Assembly (NCBI GenBank): GCA_013290125.1
Contig: JABCYQ010000021.1
Coordinates: 1-52,453, forward strand
Length of the DNA: 52,453 bases
From: Vulcanimicrobiota bacterium
GTDB taxonomy: Bacteria > Vulcanimicrobiota > Vulcanimicrobiia > Eremiobacterales > Eremiobacteraceae
Reading direction: 5' to 3'
Both the position numbers and the translations under genes were made by a program. The notes below the pieces were generated by a model. The model searched no databases, was not told the origin of the DNA, and saw nothing but the letters and a program-made list of their open reading frames with translations. Of the stretch, positions 16,316-26,045 are shown one piece after another; the first letter of the stretch is position 1, and every line of letters starts with the position of its first letter.

Positions 16316-16669
16316 ATGAGCCCGGCAACATTGGCAGCGCAAAAGGTCCGAGTCTACGACTCCGGCGGACCGATCGAGATCGAAAGCGCTTCGCTTGCCG
16401 ACGACCACGGCCACGTCCGCCTGGTCATCTCCTATCGCAATCGCGGCGACTCCGATGTCCAGCGCTTCATGGTCACCGCCGCTTGCCCAGGCTCCGGACG
16501 AAAGCTCTGCCTGGTCGGCGCTTCGATCGGCCCGGGCCACTCGTGCGCCGCGTCGGTCGAGCTTTTCCAACTGCGCCACGTGCCCGCGCATCTCACGGTC
16601 GCGGTGACGCGCGCGCGTTATGCCGACCGCTCGCTCTGGACACTCGAACAGACATCCAAGAGCGCCTGA
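16316..16669 (+). CDS. Small hypothetical protein, beta-rich
   Basis: 117 residues from ATG 16316; no strong ribosome site. Strand-like segments VRLVISYRNRG, QRFMVTAACPG and HLTVAVTRARYADRSLWTLEQ suggest a small beta-sandwich; two cysteines (AACPG, LCLVG) and a third (HSCAAS) are present. There is no signal peptide. A longer minus-strand frame overlaps it, but its composition (Arg- and Asp-rich, few hydrophobic segments) looks like a shadow. Unknown function; real coding status moderately likely. Confidence 0.45.
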   Translation: MSPATLAAQKVRVYDSGGPIEIESASLADDHGHVRLVISYRNRGDSDVQRFMVTAACPGSGRKLCLVGASIGPGHSCAASVELFQLRHVPAHLTVAVTRARYADRSLWTLEQTSKSA

Positions 16670-16677
16670 CCGCCGTA

Positions 16678-16724
16678 CTCTAAGGCGAAGAACCCCAAAC
16701 GCTCTGAGGCGTAGAAGCCCAAAC
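16678..16724 (+). repeat. Tandem 23-bp direct repeat upstream of the pentose-phosphate operon
   Basis: Two units, 16678-16700 and 16702-16724, both CTCT-A/G-AGGCG-A/T-AGAA-C/G-CCCAAAC: 20 of 23 positions identical. They are followed by an inverted repeat, CGGGTTT (16751-16757) with AAACCCG (16768-16774), about 25 bases before the tkt start. They may be a regulator site or the trace of a local duplication. Confidence 0.55.
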
Positions 16725-16800
16725 CAGGGACCCTTCCGAGCCGCGCCCAACGGGTTTGCGTCGCTGTAAACCCGCGCGTCACGATATCCGGAGGCCACCT

Positions 16801-18876
16801 TTGAAAGCGCCTGCTGCTATTTCATCTCCATCCGATCTCGACCAGCTCTGCATCAACACGATCCGCACGCTTTCGATGGACGCCGTCCAGAAGGCCAACT
16901 CCGGCCATCCCGGCACGGCGATGGCGCTCGCGCCGCTCGCGTACGTTATGTGGACGCGCCACATGCGCTACAATCCCGCCAATCCGCAGTGGCCCGATCG
17001 CGATCGATTCGTGCTCTCCGCCGGCCACGCGTGCATCCTGCAGTACGTGATGCTCTACCTCACCGGCTACGACGTGAGTCTCGACGACCTCAAGAGCTTC
17101 CGCCAATGGGGCTCCAAGACGCCCGGCCACCCGGAATACGGCCACACGCCGGGCATTGAAGCCACGACCGGTCCGCTCGGCCAAGGCTTTGGCAATGCGG
17201 TTGGGATGGCGTTGGCCGAGCGCATGCTCGCGGCGCGCTTCAATAAATCACCCGGCGCCGCCGTGCCGGTGAACCACTTCACCTACCTGATCTGCTCCGA
17301 CGGTGACGTCATGGAAGGCGTCGCCTCCGAGGCCGCTTCGTTGGCCGGCCACCTGCAGCTCGGGCGCATCATCGCGGTCTATGACGACAACCGCATCACG
17401 CTCGACGGCCCGTCCGCGCTCTCATTCAATGAAGACGTCTGCGAGCGCTTCAACGCGTATGGCTGGCACACGCTAGCAGTGGAAGACGCAAACGACCTCG
17501 ACGCGATCGACGCCGCGCTGACCGCCGCCAAAGGCGATCCGCGGCCGTCGCTGATCCGGCTGCGCAGCCACATCGGCTACGGCGCACCGCACAAACAGGA
17601 CACGAACGCGGCGCACGGCGAGCCGCTCGGCGCAGACGAGATCAAACTCGCGAAGAAATTTTACGGCTGGCCCGAGGACGCGCAGTTCCTCGTGCCCGAC
17701 GAAGCGCTGGCGCAATTCCGCACCGCTGTCGAACGCGGCGCTAAATACGAAACCGAATGGCGTAAAGAATTCGACGCGTTCTCCGGCGCCGCACCAGATC
17801 TCGCGCGCACGTTCACCGCGCAGATCGCGGGCGAACGGCCTGCAGGCTGGGGCGATGGTTTGCCCGCGTTCAAACCCGAAGACGGACCGATCGCCACGCG
17901 CGATGCGTCGAACAAAGCGCTGAACGCGATTGCTGCAAAAATGCCCGCGCTAGTCGGGGGCGCGGCCGACCTCGCCACGTCGAACAAAACCGACATCAAA
18001 GACGGCGGCTCGATCGAAGCCGGTTCGCTCGGTGATCGCATCCTGCACTTCGGCGTGCGCGAACACGCGATGGGCGCGGCCTTGAATGGCATAATGCTAC
18101 ATCACGGGTTCCGCGCTTTCGGGGCGACATTCCTCATCTTCTCCGATTACATGCGGCCGTCCATACGTTTGGCGGCGCTGAGCCGCATCAACCCCATCTA
18201 CGTGTGGACACACGACAGCATCGGCCTCGGCGAGGACGGCCCAACGCACCAGTCGATCGAACAACTCGCGAGTTTGCGCGCGATTCCCAACATGACCGTC
18301 TTTCGCCCCGCCGACGCGAATGAGGCCGCGATCTGCTGGCGGCTCGCCATCGAACATAAAGATGGCCCGGTCGGCATCGTCTGCACGCGGCAGAAACTTC
18401 CGGTTTATTCCGCCGAGAGCGTGCGCGGCGCGGAGCGCGGCGGCTACGTCTTGTCGCGCGAAGCGTCTGACGATCCCGCGGTGATCCTGATCGGCACCGG
18501 CTCCGAAGTGCAATGGTGCATCGGCGCGCAGAAGCTGCTCAAAGAGAAAGGCGTGCACGCGCGCGTGGTCAGCCTGCCGTGCTGGTCGCTCTTCGACGCG
18601 CAAGACCAAGCATACCGCGACTCTGTCTTGCCGCCAAGCGTCACCGCACGCGTCTCGATTGAGGCTGCTGCCACGTTCGGCTGGGAGCGCTACGTCGGTC
18701 TGACGGGTACGATCATCGGTATGCGGCGTTTCGGCGCGTCGGCGCCGGCTGATATATTGTTCAAAGAATTCGGCTTCACGGCCGAGCATGTCGCCGAAGC
18801 GGCCGTAACTGCGATCGAAAAATCGAAGCCTTATACCGAAATCTATTCTCCCATACAAAGGAAGAACAAGGAATGA
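16801..18876 (+). CDS. tkt: Transketolase
   Basis: 691 residues from TTG 16801, chosen because GGAGG (16790-16794) lies six bases upstream and the protein then begins just before the conserved [20 protein letters not shown]. The thiamine-diphosphate site ([22 protein letters not shown], with DDNRIT), the middle pyrimidine domain ([15 protein letters not shown] and [15 protein letters not shown]) and the C-terminal domain are all present; length is normal. It moves two-carbon units between sugar phosphates in the non-oxidative pentose-phosphate branch. Its stop overlaps the transaldolase start (ATGA), opening a seven-gene operon. Confidence 0.96.
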   Translation: MKAPAAISSPSDLDQLCINTIRTLSMDAVQKANSGHPGTAMALAPLAYVMWTRHMRYNPANPQWPDRDRFVLSAGHACILQYVMLYLTGYDVSLDDLKSFRQWGSKTPGHPEYGHTPGIEATTGPLGQGFGNAVGMALAERMLAARFNKSPGAAVPVNHFTYLICSDGDVMEGVASEAASLAGHLQLGRIIAVYDDNRITLDGPSALSFNEDVCERFNAYGWHTLAVEDANDLDAIDAALTAAKGDPRPSLIRLRSHIGYGAPHKQDTNAAHGEPLGADEIKLAKKFYGWPEDAQFLVPDEALAQFRTAVERGAKYETEWRKEFDAFSGAAPDLARTFTAQIAGERPAGWGDGLPAFKPEDGPIATRDASNKALNAIAAKMPALVGGAADLATSNKTDIKDGGSIEAGSLGDRILHFGVREHAMGAALNGIMLHHGFRAFGATFLIFSDYMRPSIRLAALSRINPIYVWTHDSIGLGEDGPTHQSIEQLASLRAIPNMTVFRPADANEAAICWRLAIEHKDGPVGIVCTRQKLPVYSAESVRGAERGGYVLSREASDDPAVILIGTGSEVQWCIGAQKLLKEKGVHARVVSLPCWSLFDAQDQAYRDSVLPPSVTARVSIEAAATFGWERYVGLTGTIIGMRRFGASAPADILFKEFGFTAEHVAEAAVTAIEKSKPYTEIYSPIQRKNKE

Positions 18877-20015
18877 ATCCGCTCACCAAACTCATCGACT
18901 ATGGGCAGTCGTTCTGGCTGGACAACATCAGCCGCGGCTTCACGCGCGCGGGCTCGCTCGCCGACCTGATCGTCAACGACGGCCTGCGCGGCGTCACGTC
19001 GAATCCTTCGATCTTCGAAAAGGCGGTTGCTTCCAGCGCCGACTACGACGACGCCATTCGCGAATTGGCCGCGCAGAACATGACGCCGGAGCAGATGTAC
19101 GACAAGCTCACGACCGACGACATCCGCGAAGCCTGCGACACCTTCCACGGTCTGTACACGCAGACCAAGGGCGGCGACGGCTTCGTTTCCATTGAACTGC
19201 CGCCGCATCTCGCCAAAGACACCGCCGGTTCGATCGCAGAAGCCCGCCGCCTCTGGCCGCTGATCAACAAGCCGAACGTCATGATCAAAGTGCCGGCGAC
19301 CGATGAAGGCATCCCCGTGATCCGACAGCTCATCTCCGAAGGCATCAACGTCAACATCACGTTGATGTTCGGCGCGGGATACTACGAAAAAGTCATCGAC
19401 GCATATTTCGCCGGCCTCGAAGATCGCATGGCGAAGAACTTGCCGCTCAGCGGCATCGCATCGGTCGCGTCGTGCTTCGTGAGCCGGGTCGACACCGCCG
19501 CGGACAAACTCATCCAAGCGGCCGCCGACGCCGCAACTGACGACGCGAAGAAAGCCCAACTCATGGGCCTGCTCGGCAAAGTTGCGATTGCGAACTCCAA
19601 GCGGCTCTATACCCTCTTCTTGCAGTCGATCGAGAGCGCGCGCTGGAAGAAGCTCGCCGCCGCTGGCGCGCACAGGCAGCGGCCGCTGTGGGCGAGCACC
19701 TCGACGAAAAATCCGAAGTACCCAGACACGTATTACGTGGAAGCGCTCATCGGACCGGACACGGTGGACACGATGCCGCCGGCCACGATCGACGCGTTCC
19801 GCGATCACGGCAAGCTCGGCGCGCACCTCGAAGCGGGCATGGAAGAGGCTGAGGAGCAGCTGCAGGCGCTCGAGTCGCTTGGCATCTCGCTCAAAGAGAT
19901 CACCGACGCGCTGCTGAGCGAAGGGCTCGACACGTTCGACAAGGCGTACGACGAATTGCTCGGCGTGATCCAGAAGAAAGCATCGGTCTTGGCCGGCGCG
20001 GGCGCGGGCCAGTAA
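18873..20015 (+). CDS. tal: Transaldolase (Tal-Pgi fusion-type)
   Basis: 380 residues. [25 protein letters not shown], the Schiff-base lysine in NVMIKVPAT and [11 protein letters not shown] are typical. The longer length and the C-terminal [27 protein letters not shown] match the subfamily that in several phyla is fused to glucose-6-phosphate isomerase. It transfers dihydroxyacetone units between sedoheptulose-7-phosphate and glyceraldehyde-3-phosphate. The TAA stop shares one base with the ATG of pgi, in another frame, so here the two are separate. Confidence 0.95.
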   Translation: MNPLTKLIDYGQSFWLDNISRGFTRAGSLADLIVNDGLRGVTSNPSIFEKAVASSADYDDAIRELAAQNMTPEQMYDKLTTDDIREACDTFHGLYTQTKGGDGFVSIELPPHLAKDTAGSIAEARRLWPLINKPNVMIKVPATDEGIPVIRQLISEGINVNITLMFGAGYYEKVIDAYFAGLEDRMAKNLPLSGIASVASCFVSRVDTAADKLIQAAADAATDDAKKAQLMGLLGKVAIANSKRLYTLFLQSIESARWKKLAAAGAHRQRPLWASTSTKNPKYPDTYYVEALIGPDTVDTMPPATIDAFRDHGKLGAHLEAGMEEAEEQLQALESLGISLKEITDALLSEGLDTFDKAYDELLGVIQKKASVLAGAGAGQ

Positions 20016-21648
20016 TGGCGTACGGGAGAACCGCAGCCGACTTGCAAGCGCTCGCCGATCGCGTCTGGCAGCGCGATGCCGATTTCTGGAAACCGGGCGA
20101 CGCAAAGCAGCGGCCGTCATCAAGAATCGCCTCGGCTGGCTGACCGTTCCCGAACTCATGCAAGGCCGGGTCGGCGAGATGACGTCGTTCGTGGACGGTC
20201 TGCGCCGCGACGGCATCCGCCAAGTCGTGGTGATGGGCATGGGCGGCAGCAGCCTCTGCCCGATCGTGTTGGCCATGACGTTCGGCCGGCGCGACGGCTA
20301 TCCGGATCTGCAAGTGCTCGACAGCACGTCGCCGGAAACGGTGCGGATAGTCGAAAGCCATCTCGTGCTAGAGTCGACGCTCTTCATCGAATCCAGCAAG
20401 TCGGGCACGACGCTCGAGCCGCGCTGCTTCGGCGAATATTTCTGGGCCAAACTATGCGAGTCGATGGGCACGGCCAAAGCCGCGCAGCATTTCGCCTGCA
20501 TCACCGATCCTGGCACGCCTTTAGAAATCCAGGGGCGCGAGCGCGGCTATCGCGGCATCTTCATCAATCCGCCGGACATCGGCGGTCGCTACTCGGCGCT
20601 CTCGTATTTCGGACTTGTGCCCGGCGCGTGCGCCGGCGTGGACGTGAACGAACTTCTGTCGCGCGCGGTCGCGATGTCACGCAATTGCAGCAGCGGCAGT
20701 GCGACGGGAAACACCAACCCGGGCGCAGCGCTCGGCGTGGCCTTAGCGCACGGGGCGCTCGGTGCTGGCCGCGACAAGATCACGTTTGTCACCTCCGCCG
20801 GTATTGCCGGCATGGGCTTGTGGCTCGAGCAGCTCATCGCCGAGAGCACGGGTAAGGAAGGCAAAGGCCTGATCCCGATTTCGGGCGAGCCGCTCTTGGC
20901 GCCAAGCGCCTATGGCAACGACCGCCATTTCGTCGCTCTGACGCTCGCCGGCGAAACATCGAACGATGCGAAGCTCGCCGCCCTCGAACAGGCAGGCCAT
21001 CTCGTCACGCGCATCGCGCTGGCCGATCCGCTCGATATCGGCGCGGAGTTCTACCGCTGGGAATTCGCCACCGCGGTCGCGGGCGCGCTGCTCGGCATCA
21101 ACTCGTTCGACGAACCCAACGTGCAAGAGAGCAAGGACAACACCAATCGCATTCTGGCCGAGCACGCACAGGCGTCGGCAACCGATTATGTCGCGCCCGA
21201 CGATGCCGCAGCGGTCGAAGCCTTGCTCAAGCAAGTGCAGCCGGGCGATTACATCGACTTCGCCGCGTTCATCGCGGTCAAGCAGAGCCGCGACAATCTC
21301 ATCACGGAGAGCCGAAGAGGGCTCTGCGAAGCGCTGCGCGTGGCCACCACCGCCGGCTTCGGCCCGCGCTTCTTGCATTCCACAGGTCAACTGCACAAAG
21401 GCGGGCCGAACACCGGCGTGTTCATCCAGTTCGTCATCCCCGATGGCGGCGAAGCGTTGCCTATTCCTGGTCAGCCGTTCGACTTCGGCACGCTGATCCG
21501 CGCTCAGGCGCTCGGCGATCTGCAGTCGCTGCGCGCGCACGGCCGCCGCGCGCTCGGCGTGAAACTCGCGCCCGATGTCGATAGCGGGCTCGCCACATTT
21601 GCGCGTACGCTCGCAACCGCATTATCCGCACAGGGGAGCAAAGTCTGA
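20015..21648 (+). CDS. pgi: Glucose-6-phosphate isomerase, apparent -1 frameshift near the start
   Basis: ATG 20015 opens a frame reading LQALADRVWQRDADFWKPG, the usual N-terminus of the Pgi part of Tal-Pgi proteins, but it hits TGA at 20141. The homologous continuation AAVIKNRLGWLTVPELM lies in the next frame. Inserting one base between 20109 and 20110 restores a continuous protein of about 544 residues. Without it, the first in-frame ATG is 20158, giving 496 residues that lack about 47. The catalytic part is whole: MGMGGSSLCP, SSKSGTTLEPR, and STGQLHKGGPNTGVF with the active-site region. Reaction: glucose-6-phosphate to fructose-6-phosphate. Sequencing error, real mutation and recoding are all possible. 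Confidence 0.88.
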
Positions 21649-22604
21649 TGCAGCTCGGCATGATCGGTCTTGGGCGCATGGGCGCCGGAATGACGCAGCG
21701 CCTCTTGAATGGCGGCCACTCGATCGTCGTGTTCGATCGCTCGGCCGACGCCGTGGCGCATTCCGCCGCAGCCGGTGCCAAGGGAAGCGCGTCGCTCGCC
21801 GAGTTGGTCAAAGCGCTTGCGCCGCCGCGCGCGGTCTGGGTGATGGTGCCGTCGGGCGCGCCGACCAAGAGCACGATCCAAGAATTGGGCGGCCTGCTGC
21901 AATCCGGCGACGCGATCATCGACGGCGGCAATTCGTATTGGAAAGACGCGCAGGCGCAAGCCAAGGAATTGGCGCTCTCGGGAATCTCGCTGATCGACGC
22001 CGGCGTCTCCGGCGGCGTCTGGGGATTGAAGGAAGGCTTCTGCTTGATGGTGGGCGGCGACGCCGCGCAGTGCAAACGCATCGAGCCGATCTTCCTCACC
22101 CTTGCGCCCAAGGATGGTTATCTCTACACCGGCCCCGTCGGGTCGGGGCATTTCGTGAAGATGGTGCACAACGGCATCGAGTATGCCATGCTGCAGGCGT
22201 ACGGCGAAGGCTTCGAGATCATCCAGACGTCGGAGTTCGGCAAAGGCGTTGATTTGGGCCAGTTGAGCCATCTCTGGAATCAGGGCAGCGTCATCCGCTC
22301 GTGGCTGTTGGAATTGGCAGAGCTCGCGTTTAAGGAAGACCCAGATCTTGAACGCATCGCCGGCTACGTGGACGACACCGGCGAAGGCCGCTGGACTGTG
22401 CAAGATTCGATCGACCTTGCCGTGCCGGCGCCCACCATCGCGCTCTCGCTCATGATGCGCTTCCGCTCGCGGCAGACGGATTCGTTCTCGGCCAAGGTCA
22501 TCGCTGCGCTGCGCAATCAGTTCGGCGGCCACGCGGTGAAAGCCGAACCTGCCGCCAACGCCGCTCCCGCCAACACCGCAGCTCCCGCCGCAAAATCGAC
22601 GTAA
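21648..22604 (+). CDS. gnd: 6-phosphogluconate dehydrogenase, short decarboxylating form
   Basis: 318 residues, the short GndA/YqeC-like form rather than the 470-residue enzyme. MQLGMIGLGRMGAGMTQRLL is the Rossmann NADP/NAD site; DGGNSYWKDA, DAGVSGGVWGLKEGFCLMVGG and GHFVKMVHNGIEYAMLQAYGEGFEI (catalytic Lys and substrate contacts) follow. It oxidises 6-phosphogluconate to ribulose-5-phosphate and CO2. The C-terminus is an Ala/Pro-rich tail (about residues 298-318). ATG overlaps the pgi TGA; zwf follows after four bases. Confidence 0.93.
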   Translation: MQLGMIGLGRMGAGMTQRLLNGGHSIVVFDRSADAVAHSAAAGAKGSASLAELVKALAPPRAVWVMVPSGAPTKSTIQELGGLLQSGDAIIDGGNSYWKDAQAQAKELALSGISLIDAGVSGGVWGLKEGFCLMVGGDAAQCKRIEPIFLTLAPKDGYLYTGPVGSGHFVKMVHNGIEYAMLQAYGEGFEIIQTSEFGKGVDLGQLSHLWNQGSVIRSWLLELAELAFKEDPDLERIAGYVDDTGEGRWTVQDSIDLAVPAPTIALSLMMRFRSRQTDSFSAKVIAALRNQFGGHAVKAEPAANAAPANTAAPAAKST

Positions 22605-22608
22605 CTCG

Positions 22609-24183
22609 ATGGCAACCACCACGATCGAAAATCCCTTCGCGCAAGGCGTCACGCAAGACCGCGCCACGCAGCCCGCGCAACTCGTCATCTTCGGTGCGAC
22701 AGGCGACCTGACCAAGCGCAAACTTCTGCCTGCCGTCTACAATCTCGCGCAGGCGCAGCTGCTTCCGCCTGGATTCTGCATGGTCGGGTTCTCGCGCGAC
22801 GACTCGTGTAACGACGAGACGTTTCGCAAACGGTTGTCCGACGCCGTGGCAACATCAGGCGACGTTCGCGAGCAAGACGCCGCGGTGCTCGCCGATCTCT
22901 CGGCGCGCTCATACTACCTATCGGGCGACTTCCACGATCCCCAGTGCTACGCGCAACTGAAAGCCAAGCTTGCAGAACTCGATCCCAAGTACGGCACGGC
23001 CGGCAACCGCATCTTCTACATCGCCACACCGGCGAGTCTGTTCGGCGACATCGTCCAGCAGCTGCACGACGCCGGCATGATCAACCCCTCATCCGTAGTA
23101 GGGCAAGCATCGCCTGCCCAATCCCCGCCCTTCACCCGCATCATCGTGGAGAAACCGTTCGGCCGCGATCTCGCGTCGGCGAAGCAGCTCAACACCGAGA
23201 TGCTGCGCTACCTCGGCGAGGATCAGATCTACCGCATCGACCACTATCTCGGCAAAGAGACCGTCCAGAACATCTTGGTCTTCCGCTTCGCCAACGGCGT
23301 CTTCGAGCCGATCTGGAACCGGCGCTACGTGGATCACGTGCAGATCACGGTTGCCGAAAGTCTCGGCATCGAAGGCCGCGCGAGTTTCTACGAAGAGACG
23401 GGAGTCGTGCGCGACGTCATCCAGAATCACGCGCTGCAATTGCTCTCGCTCGTGGCGATGGAGCCGGTCACGTCGTTTGACGCCACCGATTTCCGCGACG
23501 AGAAGGTGCGCGTTGTGAAAGCGGTCCGGCCGATCGCGCCGCAAGACGTCGACAAGTTCGCGGTGCGTGGCCAGTACGGACCGGGCTTCATCACGGGAGC
23601 AGACGCGGTCGGCTACCGCCAAGAGCCAGAGATCGCGCCCGACTCAGCCACACCGACCTACGCGGCGTTCAAATTCGTGGTGGACAATTGGCGTTGGGCC
23701 GGCGTGCCGTTCTACGTACGCTCGGGCAAACGTTTGGCCAAGCGCGTGACCGAAATCGTCATGCAGTTCAAACAAGCGCCGCACTTGCCGTTTCGCAACG
23801 CGCAGATCTCGGAATTGGAAGGCAACATCCTCGCGCTGCGCATCCAGCCCGACGAAGGCATCACGCTGAAATTCGGTGCGAAGGTGCCGGGGCCTAGCAT
23901 GCGCATCCGCTCGGTCAACATGGACTTCGGCTACGGCGCCACGTTCGGCCGCGAAGATTCGTCGCCGTACGAACGCCTGATCTTAGATTGCATGAAAGGC
24001 GTGCAGACGCTATTCGACCGCTCCGACGGCGTGGAAGCCGCTTGGGCGCTCATCGATCCGGTCCTGACTGCGTGGGCCGCCAAACCGCCGGCGAATTTTC
24101 CGAACTACGCGGCCGGTTCGTGGGGACCGCCTGAAGCCGACAAGTTGCTGGCCGATGACGGGCGCGAGTGGCGCAGGCTGTGA
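22609..24183 (+). CDS. zwf: Glucose-6-phosphate dehydrogenase with an in-frame palindrome insert
   Basis: 524 residues. FGATGDLTKRKLLPAVYNL is the NADP-binding loop; IIVEKPFGRDLASA and RIDHYLGKETVQNILVFRFAN carry the glucose-6-phosphate site with the catalytic histidine. It makes 6-phosphogluconolactone and NADPH. Residues 163-171 (VVGQASPAQ) are encoded exactly by a family B palindrome at 23095-23120, just before the strand leading to EKPFG; ordinary enzymes have a short loop here. The reading frame is kept, so the protein may work with an enlarged loop. Followed by opcA, whose product helps assemble or activate this enzyme in actinobacteria and cyanobacteria. Confidence 0.95.
   Translation: MATTTIENPFAQGVTQDRATQPAQLVIFGATGDLTKRKLLPAVYNLAQAQLLPPGFCMVGFSRDDSCNDETFRKRLSDAVATSGDVREQDAAVLADLSARSYYLSGDFHDPQCYAQLKAKLAELDPKYGTAGNRIFYIATPASLFGDIVQQLHDAGMINPSSVVGQASPAQSPPFTRIIVEKPFGRDLASAKQLNTEMLRYLGEDQIYRIDHYLGKETVQNILVFRFANGVFEPIWNRRYVDHVQITVAESLGIEGRASFYEETGVVRDVIQNHALQLLSLVAMEPVTSFDATDFRDEKVRVVKAVRPIAPQDVDKFAVRGQYGPGFITGADAVGYRQEPEIAPDSATPTYAAFKFVVDNWRWAGVPFYVRSGKRLAKRVTEIVMQFKQAPHLPFRNAQISELEGNILALRIQPDEGITLKFGAKVPGPSMRIRSVNMDFGYGATFGREDSSPYERLILDCMKGVQTLFDRSDGVEAAWALIDPVLTAWAAKPPANFPNYAAGSWGPPEADKLLADDGREWRRL
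23095..23120 (+). repeat. Family B palindrome inside zwf
   Basis: GTAGTAGGGCAAGC-ATC-GCCTGCCCA, full length including the GTAGTA flank, with one changed stem base. Codons read Val-Val-Gly-Gln-Ala-Ser-Pro-Ala-Gln, in the same frame as the copy at 51841. Confidence 0.85.
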
Positions 24184-25241
24184 TCGCAAAGGACGGGCAG
24201 GCCAGACCCGCGCCGAACGGCTTCGAGCCCGTGGAGGTTTCGGCGGTCGAGGCCGTGCTCGCTAAGAAGTGGGAGCGGCCGGCCGACAGCGCCGTGCCCG
24301 CGCCGTCGCGTTCGTGCGCGATGAATCTCATCACGTATCTCGAGGATCTCCACGAAGCGGCAGCTGTCTCTTCCGTCGTCGCGCGGCTTGCGGCCACGCA
24401 TCCGATCCGCTCCATCGGCATCGCTATGGATTTTGCGGCGCCTGAAGATCAAGTGCTCGCGTGGGTATTGAGCGAATGCTCGGACGCCGGTTCCGACGCA
24501 TCCATCTGCAGCGAGCGCATCGCGCTGCTCGCGCACACCGATCAAGCCGCGCGCCTGGCTTCGACCGCTATCGGCCTGCTCAGCCGTGATCTCCCCATGG
24601 TCTTGTGGTGGCACGGCGGCTCGCCGTTCTCCACGCGGCTCTTCCGCTTGATCGCGCCGCTCGCATCAAAGATTGTTGTGGATTCGAAGGATTTCGGCGA
24701 CGGCGCTGCTTCCTTAGATACGCTGCGACGCTTGGAAGAATTTCGCGCCGGCTCGACCGCGGTGGCCGATCTGAACTGGGAGCGCACGACCGCGTGGCGT
24801 ACGACCGTGGCCGCGTGCAGCGACGATCCCATCGTCGCTGCGCTGATCCCCGACTTCGATAATTGCGTCATCGAATGTGCAGCCTCGGCCGACGGCATCA
24901 TTCCGCCGTCGGCACGCGCATTGCTGCTGGCCGGTTGGGTGACGACATGTCTGCCGCGATTGGCCGGTCACGGCTCGATCGTGGGCGTTTCCGGGCACGC
25001 AGGCGACCCGGGTTCTGTCACGCGGCTTAAGCTCGGCTCGTCGAAATCGTCTGCGGCGCTCGACGTGATGTGGGATGTGGAAGCCGGGCGCATCGAAGGC
25101 CGCGCGATCGATCCACGCGGCGCCGAAGTTCGCCGGCTTTCGTTTGCCGCCGATCCGCAGGAAGAAGCGGCGCTGCTCGATCGCTGCATCGGTTCGCTCG
25201 ATCGCGATGCGCGCTTCGACGCCGTGCTGCGCGCCGAATGA
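24180..25241 (+). CDS. opcA: Glucose-6-phosphate dehydrogenase assembly protein OpcA
   Basis: 353 residues from GTG 24180, which overlaps the zwf stop (GTGA); GTG 24168 would add four. Family signs are CAMNLITYLED near residue 45, the conserved DLPMVLWWHGGSPFSTRLF segment, and VVDSKDFG. OpcA stimulates or assembles Zwf into its active oligomer, often under redox control in cyanobacteria. It sits directly after zwf and before pgl with overlapping codons, the arrangement seen in actinobacteria. Confidence 0.9.
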   Translation: MIAKDGQARPAPNGFEPVEVSAVEAVLAKKWERPADSAVPAPSRSCAMNLITYLEDLHEAAAVSSVVARLAATHPIRSIGIAMDFAAPEDQVLAWVLSECSDAGSDASICSERIALLAHTDQAARLASTAIGLLSRDLPMVLWWHGGSPFSTRLFRLIAPLASKIVVDSKDFGDGAASLDTLRRLEEFRAGSTAVADLNWERTTAWRTTVAACSDDPIVAALIPDFDNCVIECAASADGIIPPSARALLLAGWVTTCLPRLAGHGSIVGVSGHAGDPGSVTRLKLGSSKSSAALDVMWDVEAGRIEGRAIDPRGAEVRRLSFAADPQEEAALLDRCIGSLDRDARFDAVLRAE

Positions 25242-25981
25242 CCGCAGCTGCTATACCAGGTCTGCGCGTTTTGGATTCGCCGGCGGCCGTTGCCGCTTCC
25301 GGCGCCGATGCGTTCGTGCGAGCCGCCGGGCTCGCGATCGCAGCGCGCGGCCGGTTCGCCGTCGCACTCTCGGGCGGATCAACGCCAAAAGCGATGCTGG
25401 GTCTATTGGGCGAGGTCACGTACGCGCGCAAGATCGACTGGCGCCACACGCATCTTTTTTGGAGCGACGAGCGCTGCGTCGGCCCCGAAGATCCGGAAAG
25501 CAACTACGGCATGGCGCGCCACGCGCTCTTATCGGGCGGTCTCGTCCCCGATATGAATGTGCATCGCATGATGGGCGAGTTGGAACCGCGTGTGGGCGCG
25601 CTCGACTACAACTTGCGCCTGCACTCGTTCTTCGGCGCAACAACGCCGGTCTTCGATCTCATCTATCTCGGCCTCGGGCCAGATGGCCACACCGCGTCTT
25701 TGTTCCCGCACACCGACGCGTTGAAAGTTACGGATCAACCGTGCGCCGCAAATCGCGTGGATTCCGGCGTCGCGTCGCCGTGGCGGCTGACGCTGACGTA
25801 TCCGGCTCTGAACGCAGGCCGCGCGGTGGTGTTCTTGGCGGAAGGCGCTGCCAAGGCGGAAATCTTGCAAAAGGTGCTCGCCGGTCCGATCGATCGCGAC
25901 TCGCTGCCGGCGCAAGGTGTCGTTCCCAAACGCGGCGCCCTCACGTGGCTCGCAGACCGCGCCGCCGCCTCCCTATTGTAA
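25238..25981 (+). CDS. pgl: 6-phosphogluconolactonase
   Basis: 247 residues from ATG 25238, overlapping the opcA stop (ATGA). VALSGGSTPKAMLGLL is the phosphate-binding motif; HLFWSDERCVGPEDPESNYGMAR and LGLGPDGHTASLFP are the DevB-type catalytic motifs. It hydrolyses 6-phosphogluconolactone to 6-phosphogluconate, between the Zwf and Gnd steps. Last gene of the operon; a family A palindrome lies 30 bases after its stop. An in-frame extension to 25070 overlaps opcA and lacks family similarity. Confidence 0.94.
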   Translation: MTAAAIPGLRVLDSPAAVAASGADAFVRAAGLAIAARGRFAVALSGGSTPKAMLGLLGEVTYARKIDWRHTHLFWSDERCVGPEDPESNYGMARHALLSGGLVPDMNVHRMMGELEPRVGALDYNLRLHSFFGATTPVFDLIYLGLGPDGHTASLFPHTDALKVTDQPCAANRVDSGVASPWRLTLTYPALNAGRAVVFLAEGAAKAEILQKVLAGPIDRDSLPAQGVVPKRGALTWLADRAAASLL

Positions 25982-26012
25982 TAACGGCGCGAAAATGAAG
26001 GGGCTCGTTTGT

Positions 26013-26039
26013 CTGAAGGGGCCGACTTTATGTCGGCCC
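26013..26039 (+). repeat. Family A palindrome, copy 6
   Basis: CTGAAGG then GGGCCGAC / GTCGGCCC with loop TTTAT, between the convergent genes pgl and 26046-27494. A fragment ATGAAGGGGCTCG at 25994 looks like a broken left end of another copy. Confidence 0.85.
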
Positions 26040-26045
26040 TCGATG

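Noticed and set aside
16283-16798. 171-aa minus-strand frame before transketolase
   Set aside because: Arg/Asp/Gly-rich with no hydrophobic core pattern; it is the complement of the more protein-like plus-strand frame 16316-16669.
20099-20115. Programmed ribosomal frameshift in pgi
   Set aside because: No heptameric slippery sequence or following pseudoknot is evident, so an error or mutation is more likely than recoding.
18843-20276. 477-aa minus-strand frame opposite tal
   Set aside because: A long Arg/Val-rich shadow produced by GC-rich third positions of tal; no start context or family likeness.
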